DNA of 64,000 bases from Rhipicephalus microplus (GCF_043290135.1 NW_027464601.1:6826501-6890500); one strand, 5' to 3'; numbered from the stretch's first letter, positions 1-10,781 are shown. Numbers and translations are program-made. Notes: generated from the sequence alone by a model not told the origin.

Positions 1-177
1 GACCTGGATACTATGAACGGAGACACTGTTTTGGCTGTGTACAAGTTGATAGCGAGGGAATACTTCTTTGGGTCGGCTGAAAAAGGAAAATTCTTCGATG
101 CGTACACGCTTTGAAGCGGCATGATCATTGAGGAGTGGAAAGCTTCTATGCATGACACAGGAATGTAATTCAGTAAC
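1..177. other. Unassigned left edge
   Basis: No feature was recognised. The reading frame ending near base 113 is too short to judge and could be the end of something that starts outside the window. Confidence 0.3.
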
Positions 178-682
178 GATGGCGGCCACCCACCACGGAG
201 CCCAACGAGGGGACGCTACAAGATTCATGAAACGCGAAACATGCAGACGCCAGCCGTACACCGCTACGATAATATAATGCGCGTAGGCCAAGGTTGGCTA
301 GTTGCACAAGGTTAACCCAAGCCGCCCATGAAATTGGGTAACAGAAGAAATTAGAAGACAGGATAGATTTAAAGAGGACAAAAGACGAAGGTGCGGGGGG
401 AGAGAGAGACAGGAAAAGGCGACTGCCAATTTCCCCTGGGTGGATCACCCCAAGGATGCCGTCTACGTGAAGTCGGGGCCAAAGGGGTGTGTCGCCTCTG
501 CAGGGGGGCCTTAAAGGTTCGATCACCCAGCGTCAGCTCAACCCCCAGGATGCCCTTTTCCCCAGACAAGGCAAAGCCACGCACGGCTAGGCGTGGGAGG
601 GAGCCGAAACACCCCGTTAGCTCGGGTCTGTGGTGTCGCTACACACCAAACGCCTGCTTTCACAGGGGTCCCTGCGGAGAAT
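178..682 (-). mobile_element. 5' region of an I-clade LINE (antisense fragment)
   Basis: Read on the minus strand, this segment matches the block at 50,350-50,747 and its continuation at 52,571-52,670. Shared parts include the stretch beginning GCGTTTGGTGTGTAG, the TTTAAGGCCCCCC core, and the CTTGTAGCGTCCCC...GGGCTC motif just before ORF1. The two copies together show it is one contiguous piece of an interspersed repeat. The I-LINE assignment rests on the 50-54 kb copy, which leads into a CCHC-rich ORF1. Only the untranslated 5' part is present here. The 98-residue open frame on the plus strand of this segment is a chance frame. Confidence 0.65.
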
Positions 683-980
683 CATGACAAGAGTGTCATG
701 TTAAACATGACCACATGCTACGCTCATAGTGCGCTTGCAGCCGTTTTTTAGTTCCACTTATACCAATTCAGTATCACGTTACGTCAATAGGTGATGAAGG
801 TAAATAACACGTCCAAACATAATACGCATGATATGCATGTAATCAAAAATATGAATACATGCTACGCTGTTGGCGTGCTCGCAGCTGTTTCGCTAGCTTC
901 ACATAGACGAAATTCGGTAGTAGGTGACGTGAATCGACGACTAAGGTAAATGACATGTCCAAACATGATAATTATGATAT
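683..980 (+). repeat. Family M repeat, copy 1, left part
   Basis: About two units of the ~145-bp family M repeat are present. The recurring landmarks are CATGAC-ACATGCTACGCTCAT, GCCGTTT-GCTAGCTCCACATATACCAAA, and CGAAGGTAAATGACACGTCCAAACATGATAA, each given here in broken form. The copy is cut at base 980 by gypsy element A and resumes in phase at 6,297, so it was already in place when A inserted. Confidence 0.8.
977..980. repeat. Target-site duplication ATAT, left of element A
   Basis: ATAT lies immediately before the TGTCACG start of the 5' LTR and is repeated at 6,297-6,300 after the 3' LTR. A 4-bp duplication is usual for Ty3/gypsy integrases. Confidence 0.85.
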
Positions 981-1146
981 TGTCACGTGCTTGTCAAAAA
1001 GAAAGACAATGACAGTTGTGCATGTGCCATGAAGTACTATGAAAGGGATGAAAAAGAAGAACTCTCTTGCGCGTTCTATTAAAAGAACCTACCTGCTTCT
1101 GGTGTCTCAGTTTCTGCCGCAAGACCTCTGTTTCGACGTCGGGACA
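981..1146 (+). repeat. 5' LTR of element A
   Basis: The LTR starts TGTCACG and ends CGGGACA, an inverted TGT...ACA end pair. It is identical to 6,131-6,296. An ATTAAA hexamer at 1,078-1,083 is a candidate poly(A) signal. No clear TATA box is seen. Confidence 0.95.
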
Positions 1147-1163
1147 CTGGTGGAGGTGCTGGA
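1147..1163 (+). promoter_or_regulatory. Putative primer-binding region of element A
   Basis: CTGGTGGAGGTGCTGG directly follows the 5' LTR. Nearly the same string follows the 5' LTR of element B (AGTGGTGGAGGTGCTGGG) and, more diverged, that of C and D. Conservation at this place supports a primer-binding site. I could not assign the priming tRNA with confidence. Confidence 0.6.
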
Positions 1164-1175
1164 GCCTACACCCTG

Positions 1176-2512
1176 ATGCAGGACAGTCTTACTCGGACCC
1201 GTTCACCTAGTCCAGAGACTCAGCCCCTCGTCACGACTCCAGTGCACCGATTCAGTCGGTGCCTACTAGGCCTAAGTCCAGAGTCCGCACCTGTTCCGCC
1301 TCTTTCCAGCATGGCAGCTCCTACGACATCCACGGTTATCCCGCCATCGCAGACCACTCTTCCCTCGCAGGTAACTCTTGAACATCCTCGCGTTCCTGAA
1401 GTTTTCCGTGGGGAAGAGTACGAGGATGTCGAAGACTGGCTCGAACAGTTCGAACGGGTCGCTGTATCCAACAACTGGAGCGAACAGCACAAACTTGGCC
1501 GTGCATATTTCGCACTGGAAGATAGCGCTCGCACGTGGTATGAGAACCGCGAGGCTACATTCCAATCTTGGGAAGACTTCCGTCGAAAGCTCCTCGCTAC
1601 ATTTTTGAACTCGGACCGACGGGATCGCGCACAGCAAGTGATTGAGGCACGCGTACAAAACCTAATGAAACAGCCGCCATGTACGCAGAGGGTATGATCC
1701 GTCTGTTTCGACGAGCTGACCCTGACATGCCCGAGGCGAAGAAGGTGCGTCACCTGATGCAGGGTGTTAAGGAACAAGTGTTTGCGGGCCTCGTAAGAAA
1801 TCCACCTACAACTGTAGATGAATTCGTAAGAGAGGCGACAGTCATCGAGCGCGCGCTGCAACAACGACGCCGACACTTTGACCGCCTGCAGAACCACACG
1901 GCAGTAAGTGCTGCAGCTCAGAACACTGCCGTATGCGAAAGTTCCCTGCGGCAAATGATTAGAGAAATACTGCGTGAGGAACTTCGGGCCCTCTGCGTTC
2001 CCCCTGCCCAACCGCCAGTCGCTTCTGTTGCCGAAATCGTCCGCCAAGAGTTCAGGCAAGCCATTACACCACCCGCGCCAAATCCTGAGCCACATCCAGC
2101 GAGCTACGCTGATGTAGTCCGTCGTCCTCCACCGACATTTGTGGCGACGCCCTTCCAGCCACAACCCACTGCCGTACCTTGGTGGCAACGAGATTGTACG
2201 AGACGACCACCAGTTCGCCGAACTGACTTGTGGCGCATGGCCGACCGTCGACCTATTTGCTACCGCTGCGGAGAACCCGGTCACATTGCCCGCTATTGCC
2301 GTCACGGCGATTCTGGGTTCGGGAACTTTTCTCGTCCCGCTTCTTTCCGCTCCGAAGACCGTCGTGCCCACGATGCCGATCAACTATCGCCTGCTCAAGC
2401 AACCCCACCGCGTCGCTGGCGCTCTACATCACCTGCGCGTCACCGTGACTTCCCTCAGAGCTACGCGGACGTCACCAGAGGCCGTTCGCCTAGCCCACGC
2501 CGGGGAAACTAA
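1176..2512 (+). pseudogene. gag: gag of element A (one frameshift)
   Basis: Gag is the structural polyprotein that packages the element RNA. The frame opens at the ATG at 1,176. The capsid-type block includes EDVEDWLEQFERV and, after the break, RHLMQGVKEQVFAGLVRNPP. A single CCHC zinc knuckle (CYRCGEPGHIARYC) is coded at about 2,258-2,299, followed by a basic, serine-arginine-rich tail. One base is missing at about 1,662: the frame used up to there runs into TGA at 1,695, while the homologous protein continues in the frame ending TAA at 2,510-2,512. Otherwise the gene would code for roughly 445 residues. The lesion follows AAAACC, so an assembly error is possible. Confidence 0.88.
2503..2509 (+). 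promoter_or_regulatory. Candidate -1 ribosomal frameshift heptamer GGGAAAC
   Basis: In the gag frame the site reads G GGA AAC followed at once by the gag stop TAA. This fits the X XXY YYZ rule for tandem -1 slippage. Moving back one base puts the ribosome into the pol frame, which is open from here to the amber codon at 2,890. The same heptamer is a known gag-pro or gag-pol site in some retroviruses. A GGCA...TGCC inverted repeat at 2,529-2,540 might be part of a downstream stimulator, but that is weak. Confidence 0.7.
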
Positions 2513-5500
2513 CTGATGCGACCTCGGGGGGCAAGGTTGCCAATCGTCGACACACTGAAAAGTTCCCCCAATCATCGCAAGAAGGTATGACGACAACGAC
2601 GATGAATACGACGACGAATAATAATGCTGAAGAAGTTGTACGTGCCGATCTGAGCGTTCTCATTGACGGACATCACGTTACAGCACTGGTCGACACTGGC
2701 GCCGACTTCTCAATCATGCGACAAGAGCTCGCCGACCGCCTCAGAAAGGTCAAGACACCGTGGACAGGGCCGCACATAAGGAGTGCTGGTGGTCAGCTGA
2801 TGACACCCACGGGTAAATGCACCACTAGACTTCGCATCGGAGATTCTAGCTTCGTGGCCACTTTCGTCCTGTTGCCAGACTGCTGTAAATAGTTAATTTT
2901 GGGCATGGATTTTCTTCAAGATCATGGCGCTGTTATCAACATTCCTCAACGTATGGTGACGTTTTGCGCTCATCCTTATGCCGACAACAGCAGTGAAGAA
3001 CCACGCGGCCGTTTGCGAATAGCCGACGATGTGACACTCCCACCGAGATCCTGCTGCCTTGTGTCGGTGTCCAGTGGGTGTCCTTGCTATAAAGATGTGA
3101 TAGCGGAGCACATAGTCACTCTTTTGCTCACGCAAGGCATTTCCATCGCGAGGGGCGTCCTGGCGCTTACTGGTGGACAGGCGGAATCGCTGCTCACAAA
3201 CTTCAGCAACGAGTGCCGTCAAATCCAGAAGGGTACCGCAATTGCCTACTACGACGATGTAGACCAAGCCGGGGATTGTTTTACGTTGCAACCAGATGAC
3301 GCGGCTGTCCCCACCTCGACAACTTTGTCGGTGGACATCTGCTCTACGCTACCGCCCTCTGATAGGAAGCGCCTGCTTGAACTTATACACCAATTCGAAG
3401 ACTGCTTTTCGCGTACGTCAAAGGTACAGCAAACACCATTGACCAAGCACCGCATCATTACTGAAGACAACACGCGACCAATTCGGCAAAACCCCTACCG
3501 TGTGTCTCCGAAAGAGCGCGAGGAGATTCAGAAGCAAGTACACAAGATGCTCGCGGATGACGTCATACAACCTTCGAAAAGTCCTTGGGCGTCCCCCGTG
3601 GTTTTAGTCAAGAAAAAAGACGGCAGCTTGCGCTTCTGTATTGATTATCGCAAGTTGAACCAAGTCACGAAGAAAGACGTCTATCCACTGCCCCGCATAG
3701 ACGATTCACTCGATCGGCTGCGTCATGCGCGCTATTTCTCTTCAATGGACCTCCGAAGCGGCTACTGGCAGATAGAAGTCGACGAGAGAGATCGTGAAAA
3801 AACGGCCTTCGTGACGCCCGACGGCCTCTACGAATTTAAGGTGCTTCCTTTTGGGTTGTGCTCGGCGCCAGCCACTTTTCAACGTCTCATGGACACCGTA
3901 CTATCAGGCCTGAAGTGGCAAACATGCTTGGTCTATCTCGACGATGTTATTGTATTCTCAGCAACATTCGAGGAACATCTCAGCCGTTTATTCACCGTCC
4001 TCCAATCCATACGTTCGGCCGGCCTTACTTTAAAACCGGAAAAATGTCATTTTGGTTTTAACGAACTCAACTTCCTAGGCCACGTCGTCAGTCACGAGGG
4101 TGTTAGACCTGACCCGGCCAAAATAGACGCCGTAGCGCAATTTCCTGCACCATGCGACAAAAAGGCCGTGAGACGCTTTTTATGGTTGTGTGCCTATTAC
4201 CGGCGATTTATTGAGGATTTTTCGTCTATTGCGGCGCCATTGACACGACTCACACGTGAGGACGTCCCCTTCTTTTGGGGTGAACAACAGCAAATGGCGT
4301 TCAATGAACTACGACAACGCCTGCAAACACCTCCAGTCCTCGCGCACTTCGACCAGGAAGCCCCTACAGCACTTCACACTGACGCCAGCAATGTAGGTCT
4401 GGGTGCCGTTCTGGTGCAGTGGCAAGACGGCTGTGAAAGAGTAATAGCCTACGCCAGCAGAACTCTTTCTCGCACGGAGGAGAACTACTCGACTACCGAG
4501 AAGGAGTGTCTCGCCGTGGTGTGGGCGGTCATCAAATTTCGTTCATATTTGTACGGCCGCTCCTTCAAGGTTGTTAGCGACCATCACTCTTTGTGCTGGC
4601 TCACCAACCTTAAAGATTCATCTGGCCGTTTGGCACGCTGGAGCCTAAGACTGCAAGAGTTCGACATGACCATCGTCTATAAATCTGGGAAGCGGCACAC
4701 CGACGCCGACTGTCTCTCACGGTCGCCAGTGGAGACTGTCGCTCGTGATGACGAAAACATCGACGCGGCATTCTTGGGAGTCGTCAACACGGCCACTATT
4801 GCACAGGAGCAGCGCAGTGACCCCGAGCTGCTACCACTCATTGAATATTTAGAAGGACGACGTAAGGACGTGCCGCGCTTATTTGCCAGAGGACTGCCAT
4901 CTTTTTGCTTGAAAAATGATGTTCTCTATAAGAGAAACTTCTCACCAACCGGCAACCCGCACTTGCTCGTCGTGCCTGCCTCTCTTCGAATGGAAATTAT
5001 GGAAGCGTGCCATGATGAAGCAACTTCTGGTCATCTAGGCTACACCCGAACATTGTGCCGACTGCGATGCAAGTACTACTGGCCAAAGTTACCCGCTGAT
5101 GTTAACCATCACGTGCGAACTTGCACCGACTGCCAAAGACGCAAAGCACCTCCCAGCAAGCCAGCCGGTCTCTTACATCCAGTCCTAGCACCAGCGAAGC
5201 CGTTCACTCTGATTGGAATGGATTTCCTGGGCCCCTTTCCAACTTCCACAACAGGTAACAGATGGATAATCGTGGCCACCGATTACCTCTCCCGTTATGC
5301 GGAGACTAAAGCTATGCAGCGCGGCACAGCAGCAGAGGCCGCTCAGTTCTTCATCGAAAACATCGTCCTTCGGCATGGCGCTCCGACAGCAGTGATCACA
5401 GACAGAGGACCTGCCTTCACCGCAGAACTTTTGGAGTCAGTTCTCAGACTCAGCGGTACAGCTCACCGGAAAACAACGGCTTACCATCCGCAGACAAACG

Positions 5501-6081
5501 GACTGACAGAGCGCCTCAATAGGACCCTCACAGACATGATCAGCATGTACGTTGACACAGAGCATAAAAACTGGGATCAGATATTGCCGTACGTGACCTT
5601 TGCCTATAATACCACTCGACAAGAAACCACTGGAATGACGCCGTTCAGTCTGATCTATGGTCGCGAAGTCACAACAACGTTGGACGCCATGTTGCCGCAT
5701 GAGTGTGACGACATCCATGTGGACGCCGAAGAGTTCACTCAGCGCGCCGAGGAAGCCAGACAGCTCGCGCGTGTGCGCATCTGTCATCAACAGCATCAAG
5801 ATGCACAACGGTACGACCCCCGACACAAGTTTATAAGCTACACACCAGGCGACAAGGTCTGGGGCTGGATTCCGATACGTCGACGTGGACTGTCGGAAAA
5901 ACTGCTAAGACGATACTTTGGCCCATACAGCGTCACGCGACGCTTGAACGACGTGAACTATGAAGTTGTTCCTGACACTGACTGTAGTTCTAAGCGTCGA
6001 AATAATTTACCCGAAGTCGTACACGTCGTGCGTATGAAACCGTATTTACCAGTTGACGCGACCACTTCATACGCCTGGTAG
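2506..6081 (+). pseudogene. pol: pol of element A: protease, RT, RNase H, integrase (one amber codon)
   Basis: There is no upstream start codon of its own, so expression is likely by -1 frameshifting from gag. An internal ATG lies at 2,587. The aspartic protease motif DTGAD is coded at 2,692. An in-frame TAG at 2,890-2,892 precedes LILGMDF and breaks the protease end. Reverse transcriptase follows, with MDLRSGYWQIEV, LPFGLCSAPATF and the catalytic YLDD at 3,934-3,945. RNase H shows HTDASNVGLGAV and EKECLAVVWA. Integrase has an HHCC finger ending CTDCQRRK, a DDE core (GMDFLGP, TDRGPAF, NGLTERLNR) and a GPY/F end (FGPYSVTRRL). Apart from the amber codon all catalytic residues are present. The enzymes copy the RNA to DNA and insert it into the genome. 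Confidence 0.93.
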
Positions 6082-6117
6082 AGCGCCTAGGTTGCGCATC
6101 GGGACGATGCCTCTTTC

Positions 6118-6130
6118 GGAGGGAGGCAAA
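6118..6130 (+). promoter_or_regulatory. Polypurine tract of element A
   Basis: GGAGGGAGGCAAA is a purine run (one C) that ends exactly at the 3' LTR, the place where plus-strand DNA synthesis starts in LTR elements. Confidence 0.8.
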
Positions 6131-6296
6131 TGTCACGTGCTTGTCAAAAAGAAAGACAATGACAGTTGTGCATGTGCCATGAAGTACTATGAAAGGGATG
6201 AAAAAGAAGAACTCTCTTGCGCGTTCTATTAAAAGAACCTACCTGCTTCTGGTGTCTCAGTTTCTGCCGCAAGACCTCTGTTTCGACGTCGGGACA
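6131..6296 (+). repeat. 3' LTR of element A
   Basis: The sequence is identical over all 166 bases to 981-1,146. It is followed by ATAT (6,297-6,300), the second copy of the target-site duplication. Confidence 0.95.
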
Positions 6297-6745
6297 ATAT
6301 GTGTGTCAAGTAAACATGACTACATGCTACGCTCAAAGCGTGCTCATGGGCCTTTCGATAGCTCCACATATACATAATTTGGAATCACATGACGTGAATG
6401 GACGAGGAAGGTAAATGACACGTTAAAACATGATATCTGTACATGCGTTTGATGCAAAACATGACTACATGCTGCGCTCATAGCATGCTCGCAGCCATTT
6501 TGCTAGCTTCTTACATCGCGTCGCGTGATACTAAATTTGGTATCACGGGATGGGAATAAACGACGAAGGTTATTGACAAACGCAAACATAATAATCATAG
6601 CAAGTAAGTCACGTACGGCACGATATACGTCCGCCTCGTAACGTTGTGCTCATTTTATAGTGACATATCAACCTTCCTCATTCGTGCTTCGCATGTCATT
6701 GATTCTCACAGTACGTGGGACATGCCAATTTTCTATGTATCTAGT
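6297..6745 (+). repeat. Family M repeat, copy 1, right part and 3' end
   Basis: The ~145-bp repeat resumes in phase after element A for about two units. It then reaches the family's unique 3' end, with landmarks TCCGCCT-GTAACGTT, AAAGTGACATATCAA and CTGTACGTGGGAT, here slightly changed. The same end closes copies 2 (near 41,985) and 3 (near 44,385). Confidence 0.8.
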
Positions 6746-7029
6746 TTGCGTGACAGTAAGCGATATGCGCCTACGTACTTTCAGTTTTGCCACATCACAT
6801 AGCTCTAATGTGGTGGGAGGTCCTAGCGGCGCCTCTAAGCCATGGGCCGTATGACACGTTGAGGAAAGCAATTCCTGAACGGATGACAACTCCAATGCGG
6901 AGGCGCTTGCAAATGTTTGTGTCACCAACCAAGCTCAGAGATCATCGTCCATAACAGCTCCTCAGGCAGATCGAAGCCGTGTTTTGCGCTCTAACCTCAT
7001 TTTTTGAGCCTCTTGTGATGAATGGTTAC
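6746..7029. other. Unassigned spacer
   Basis: Nothing was recognised. Short frames on both strands lack any known motif. Confidence 0.3.
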
Positions 7030-7205
7030 GGTGCTCTGCTTCCTACCCAAAGGTCCCGTATTTGGTGCCAGACGTCGAGGTCGCAGTTCGGTGGAGGCGG
7101 AATCGCAAAGGCTCATGCACGTGAAAAAACACCACATGGTCGAAATTCACGAAGCTTTCCACAACGGCATCCGTGGAACACTCAAACTCTTCGTTGTGGC
7201 AGAGC
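7030..7205 (+). mobile_element. Diverged SINE-like fragment
   Basis: The segment matches the body of the nine Ruka-type SINEs at many points. Examples are GTGGAGGCGGAA, TGCACGTGAAAAAACACCACATGG in place of the usual GTGCACGTTAAAGAACCCCAGG region, TCGAAATT, and CCACAACGGCATC. The tRNA-like head is missing or unrecognisable. It may be an old copy or another subfamily. Confidence 0.45.
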
Positions 7206-7314
7206 GCGTCCTCTGGTAAGAAGACTTCGCATCAAGGTTTGTGCATGTGTGTCTTACTAAGCCCATTTTTGGGTGAACATACTTGCAGCGAAATAGGCGA
7301 AAGAGCAAATATTT

Positions 7315-7525
7315 GGGGGGGGGGGGGGGCGACTGTAGTAATACACTGGGTATAGCAGCTGAGCGATGGCAAGCCGCTTTTCTCAGCGAGGCCCTCGAAG
7401 ACCAGTTACGGGACATCCAGCGGGCCAGGGCCGTCGCCAAGGACCTTAAAAGATGTTCCTCGAACGATTTGTCCCTGGAAGCCTAGCCCCGGGCACAGCA
7501 ACAACCATTGGGCAAATAAAGTTTA
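7315..7525 (+). mobile_element. 3' end of an unidentified tick repeat with poly(A) signal
   Basis: After a run of about 15 G, an open frame ends in a charged, helical stretch (ALEDQLRDIQRARAVAKDL) and a TAG. An AATAAA hexamer follows at 7,515-7,520. The pattern resembles the 3' end of a retroposed coding unit repeated in ticks. The family is not identified. Confidence 0.35.
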
Positions 7526-7949
7526 TTCAACTCAAAAGCGAGAGGACCCAGGATGGAACACCATTCTATTCTAGATATTTATTTCTAATTTCCTTTTTAT
7601 TCTGTATTACGCGGCAGTGGTTACGGACTCCCGCGGCGACGGATGACAACCACGGTAGCAAAAATAACCGTTAATATTACACCATAACAATTTTCGCTGT
7701 AAATGCGCTAGCTATCCCGCCTAGCTATCCCGCCTGCGCTAGCTATCGCAATGACTGCCGTGAAACGAAAAACCTGCCTGTTTTTTTTTTTGGAAAATTC
7801 GTCACAATTAACAGGGTTCGTGGTGATGGATGATCGAGGACAGTCGGAGAATGAACCGATTGGTCACCTAGAAAGGCGGTGAAATACCCTCTGCAAGGAC
7901 GAATATGATGATGGTATTTAGCGACTGCTGAATTTCACCAATTCATCAA
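7526..7949. other. Unassigned AT-rich spacer
   Basis: Contains a short doubled motif (CTAGCTATCCCGC, near 7,708-7,735) and homopolymer runs. On the minus strand, homology to gypsy pol may extend weakly into the right edge. Nothing else was recognised. Confidence 0.3.
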
Positions 7950-8155
7950 GAAGCGCGGTTCTTCGGTTGAGAACCATCCAACAAACAAGCACGTGCCTGA
8001 TTGTTTGTGAACAGTTTGAATTGTTGGCCTTCTACATACAATTTGAAGTACCTAATCGCCAACACCACAGCCAATGCCCTCTTTTCAGTCATGCTATAGT
8101 TTTGTTCTGACTTCGCGAGAGTATTTAAAGTGTAGTAGAATCATAGACAGTGGCT
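7950..8155 (-). pseudogene. RNase H fragment of a Ty3/gypsy pol
   Basis: Minus-strand translation gives NYSMTEKRALAVVLAIRYF and then FTNNQARACLLDG. These line up with the NYSTTEKECLAVVWA...F and SDHHSLCWL blocks of RNase H in element A. Catalytic residues are altered (ECLA is RALA, DH is NN). It is a small ancient relic, unrelated in age to A-D. Confidence 0.6.
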
Positions 8156-9789
8156 CACGCCCACGCTAAGAGATTGGCCAAAAACCAGGTTTTTTAAGGA
8201 AAAAACTCCTGAATATTTCATCAATTGCCGTCTAGTAAAAATGGAAGATGTAGTAATTTCAGGATATTTCAAAAATTATCAATTGATGCGTAAAAACATA
8301 GGTAGTAACTCTGAGCTGCGTAATTTAAGAAATATTAGTTATGAATTTCAACGCCATTTATAAAATAGGAGTATGAATTGGTTTATGCGATAGAAAACTT
8401 TTTGAACGTTTAATATATTTCTTCAAGGCACCGGCGACTATACCGACGCTGCGACCCCGGCACAGAGCGCCGATTGAAAGCTCATTTTGTACACTTAGGT
8501 CGATTCTAAGGAGTTGGCAAACAGTATCTAAAGTATTATTCCACAACGTGTAATATATGTTGCAGGAAATAAAATATATATCGGTTGAAAAAGCAGGCAG
8601 GAGAAGCTGCTAGACCAGCTCTTTTTAAATAAAATTTAAGATATGATCTCTGACAACGTAGCCTAGTGACTGCAACTTCAACTTCTCTTTGACATATTTT
8701 ACTGTTCCACCGGTGCCTATGCAATAAGTCACGTTCTATTTCGAATTAGTTCATCGCCGTTTTTGGAAGTGTGTAATATGCGAATTCAAAGTAATTAATC
8801 GAACTCAATATTTTATTGCCTCAGACAAAAAGTGATAATAGGTCGAAGCTATGTACGGAGTTAATGCGGGCTTTTGGTACGTACTGATACTTTGAACACA
8901 GAGCGATAAGACGGAACATATGCGATTGGTTCTGTATCCCATCTTATTGCTCTTTTTGCGAAGTTCAGTAATTAGTTCATTCATTCAATTTTCTTTACTT
9001 TAACTAAACTAACGTGCGGCGCAATTTTTGTAGCTTCTGCAGTTCCACACACGCTGTTTTAACGAATAACAACCAAATGTAGGGATATAAATAAAATAAT
9101 GCAAGATTTTTCTAGTTCTACATCATTTTCAAGCAAAATTTTACTTATTTAATTGACCTCTGGAGAGCATTATACCGAAGTAGTCGAAGATGAGGTCATC
9201 GCATGCAGTATTTTACAGGGAAATAAATTATATGATGGCACACTAAGTGCTCCGCTAGCTCCAATCATCCATGACTCAACGGTTATTCCGCTTCCCTTCT
9301 GCGCACAATTCGATAAAGCAAGCACAAACATGCATACACTAATTAAGCCATCGTCAGAGATTCTTATAGCGAAGACCTCACCTTATGCCATCATTACGAG
9401 AAACCCGCAAAGTTTGACAACGTAGAAGCATCGGTGAACATCTCGTAATTGAAATATATTGGGCCAAGAATACATTCTTTCTATACAATATAAACTACTC
9501 ACGATGCCGAGTTTGCCACCGTCATTCGAACACAATTGAAAATTTTCTACGATGGAGCTTCGACGTAAGAGGAGACGAGCAGTTCAATCGAATATTCGAG
9601 GTCTTCTGTGGTAGGTAGCAATACGGAAATATTCTCATATGGCAATACAAAATTGATTGACTTTGACGTGTTGCTATCTTCATTGTTTCAACCAATCTGT
9701 GCTGTCATATATGTATATATCTATGAGTGACATGACAATAGTCACTCTACTTTGTTCAATAGAATAAGGGGAGGCTTCAAAACAGCATT
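8156..9789. other. Unassigned AT-rich DNA
   Basis: About 1.6 kb without a recognisable gene or repeat. A 90-residue open frame at 9,153-9,425 (+) has no motif, no flanking splice or promoter signal I can see, and is judged to be chance. Confidence 0.3.
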
Positions 9790-10010
9790 AGAATAGGGCC
9801 AAGTAGCTGATATATGACTGTTCCTTAGTAATAGTGACACTGCGATAACACACCCATGAAATATGGTTGCGCTCACATCATAAAAGATATATATGCTTGA
9901 TTTATATGAAGCCTCCAGACATCATAGCAACTTCATAATAACTGTTGCTGAATATTTCTTTTCGTAAGCTTTTCTCAATTTTATACTCATGAATATTTCA
10001 TGAGAAAAAC
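9790..10010 (+). repeat. Dispersed repeat pair, first copy
   Basis: Shares ordered blocks with 13,440-13,690: AGGGCCAAG-AGCTG, TTAG-AATAG, CTCCAGACATCA-AG, CTTCAT-TAACT, and a CATGA-AAA block. Homology fades at both ends. This looks like an old duplicated or interspersed sequence of unknown type. Confidence 0.5.
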
Positions 10011-10781
10011 GCATAATCAATTATAAGTTTATATGAGCCCAAAAAGCGATCACTCAAGGGCTTCGGCAAAACTCAGTAGGATATCAATTTGTATCTCCTC
10101 TGCCATGTTATGGATGAATATTTCTACGTGTCCGCAATACTTTACAATTCCTTTCGTAGCACAATGAGGTTACAGAAAAAATTACACATTACTTCCCTTC
10201 AATAAACCAAGACGTACTTCATCAAAAGGTAGAGAATGGGTTGTCGTGTTCTTTAACAGCGTTAAGATATCTAGTAATTCACCAACCACAAGCAATGGCA
10301 CTGATTTCGCAACACATACATTGATTATTCCAGATCCAGGCCGTCACCCAGGTCCAGTAGTTTCGCCCTGTTTATAAAACAAACAGGGCGGGTGCCAAAA
10401 TAAACAGAAGGATGCTCATAAGCTTAGCAAGCTTAACCTGAGAGAATAAGTTTGCGAACCGCTTGCAGCCACCCGATTGGTTTGCGTCTACAGTCGTTGG
10501 AGGCTGCCGGATGGTGTATTACATGGGAAAAAACAGATATGTTACCAACTGTAGATCAAGCGTTAGTATCACTACTAGCCAGAGCTCAACGAAAAAATCC
10601 CACTATTCCACGTTACACAGTGTCACAAACTGCGTAAATGGTAAGGTGATCGCTGGGCGGATTTTAAACGCTGACGTATTCCTAGGCCTCCCCGAAACAC
10701 ACCGTGGCAGCACGCATAATTTACAGTAGGTCTTTTTGAGATTGCTTCAAAAGCAGGTTGTGGCACAAAAACGTAGAACCT
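10011..10781. other. Unassigned AT-rich DNA with one hairpin
   Basis: No coding unit or known repeat was seen, apart from the perfect inverted repeat at 10,364-10,390. Confidence 0.3.
10364..10390. repeat. Perfect 10-bp stem-loop
   Basis: CGCCCTGTTT, a 7-nt spacer, then AAACAGGGCG. No gene lies beside it, so a terminator role is not supported. It may be the core of an old foldback element. Confidence 0.6.

Larger units (their letters stand above)
981..6296 (+). mobile_element. Ty3/gypsy LTR retrotransposon A, nearly intact, young
   Basis: This is a complete element with a 166-bp 5' LTR, a primer-binding region, gag, pol (protease, reverse transcriptase, RNase H, integrase), a polypurine tract and a 166-bp 3' LTR. 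The LTRs are identical base for base, so insertion was recent. Two lesions were found: a one-base loss in gag near 1,662 and an amber codon in the protease region at 2,890-2,892. Either could be a real mutation or a sequencing error. The element sits inside family M copy 1 with an ATAT duplication. No env-like frame follows pol. Confidence 0.95.

Noticed and set aside
2..113. Terminal exon of a host gene at the left edge
   Set aside because: Too short, cut by the window, and without a recognisable motif.
391..687. 98-residue plus-strand frame
   Set aside because: It lies antisense to the repeated LINE 5' region, and its partner copy does not keep the frame.
1220..2383. 387-codon minus-strand frame
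   Set aside because: It is the antisense shadow of element A gag, which carries the capsid and zinc-knuckle motifs on the plus strand.
7316..7331. G-run as a G-quadruplex regulatory site
   Set aside because: A single homopolymer run beside repeat debris. Nothing links it to a gene.
9153..9425. 90-codon frame as a small gene
   Set aside because: No homology recognised, no promoter, splice or poly(A) context, and it lies in AT-rich decayed DNA.
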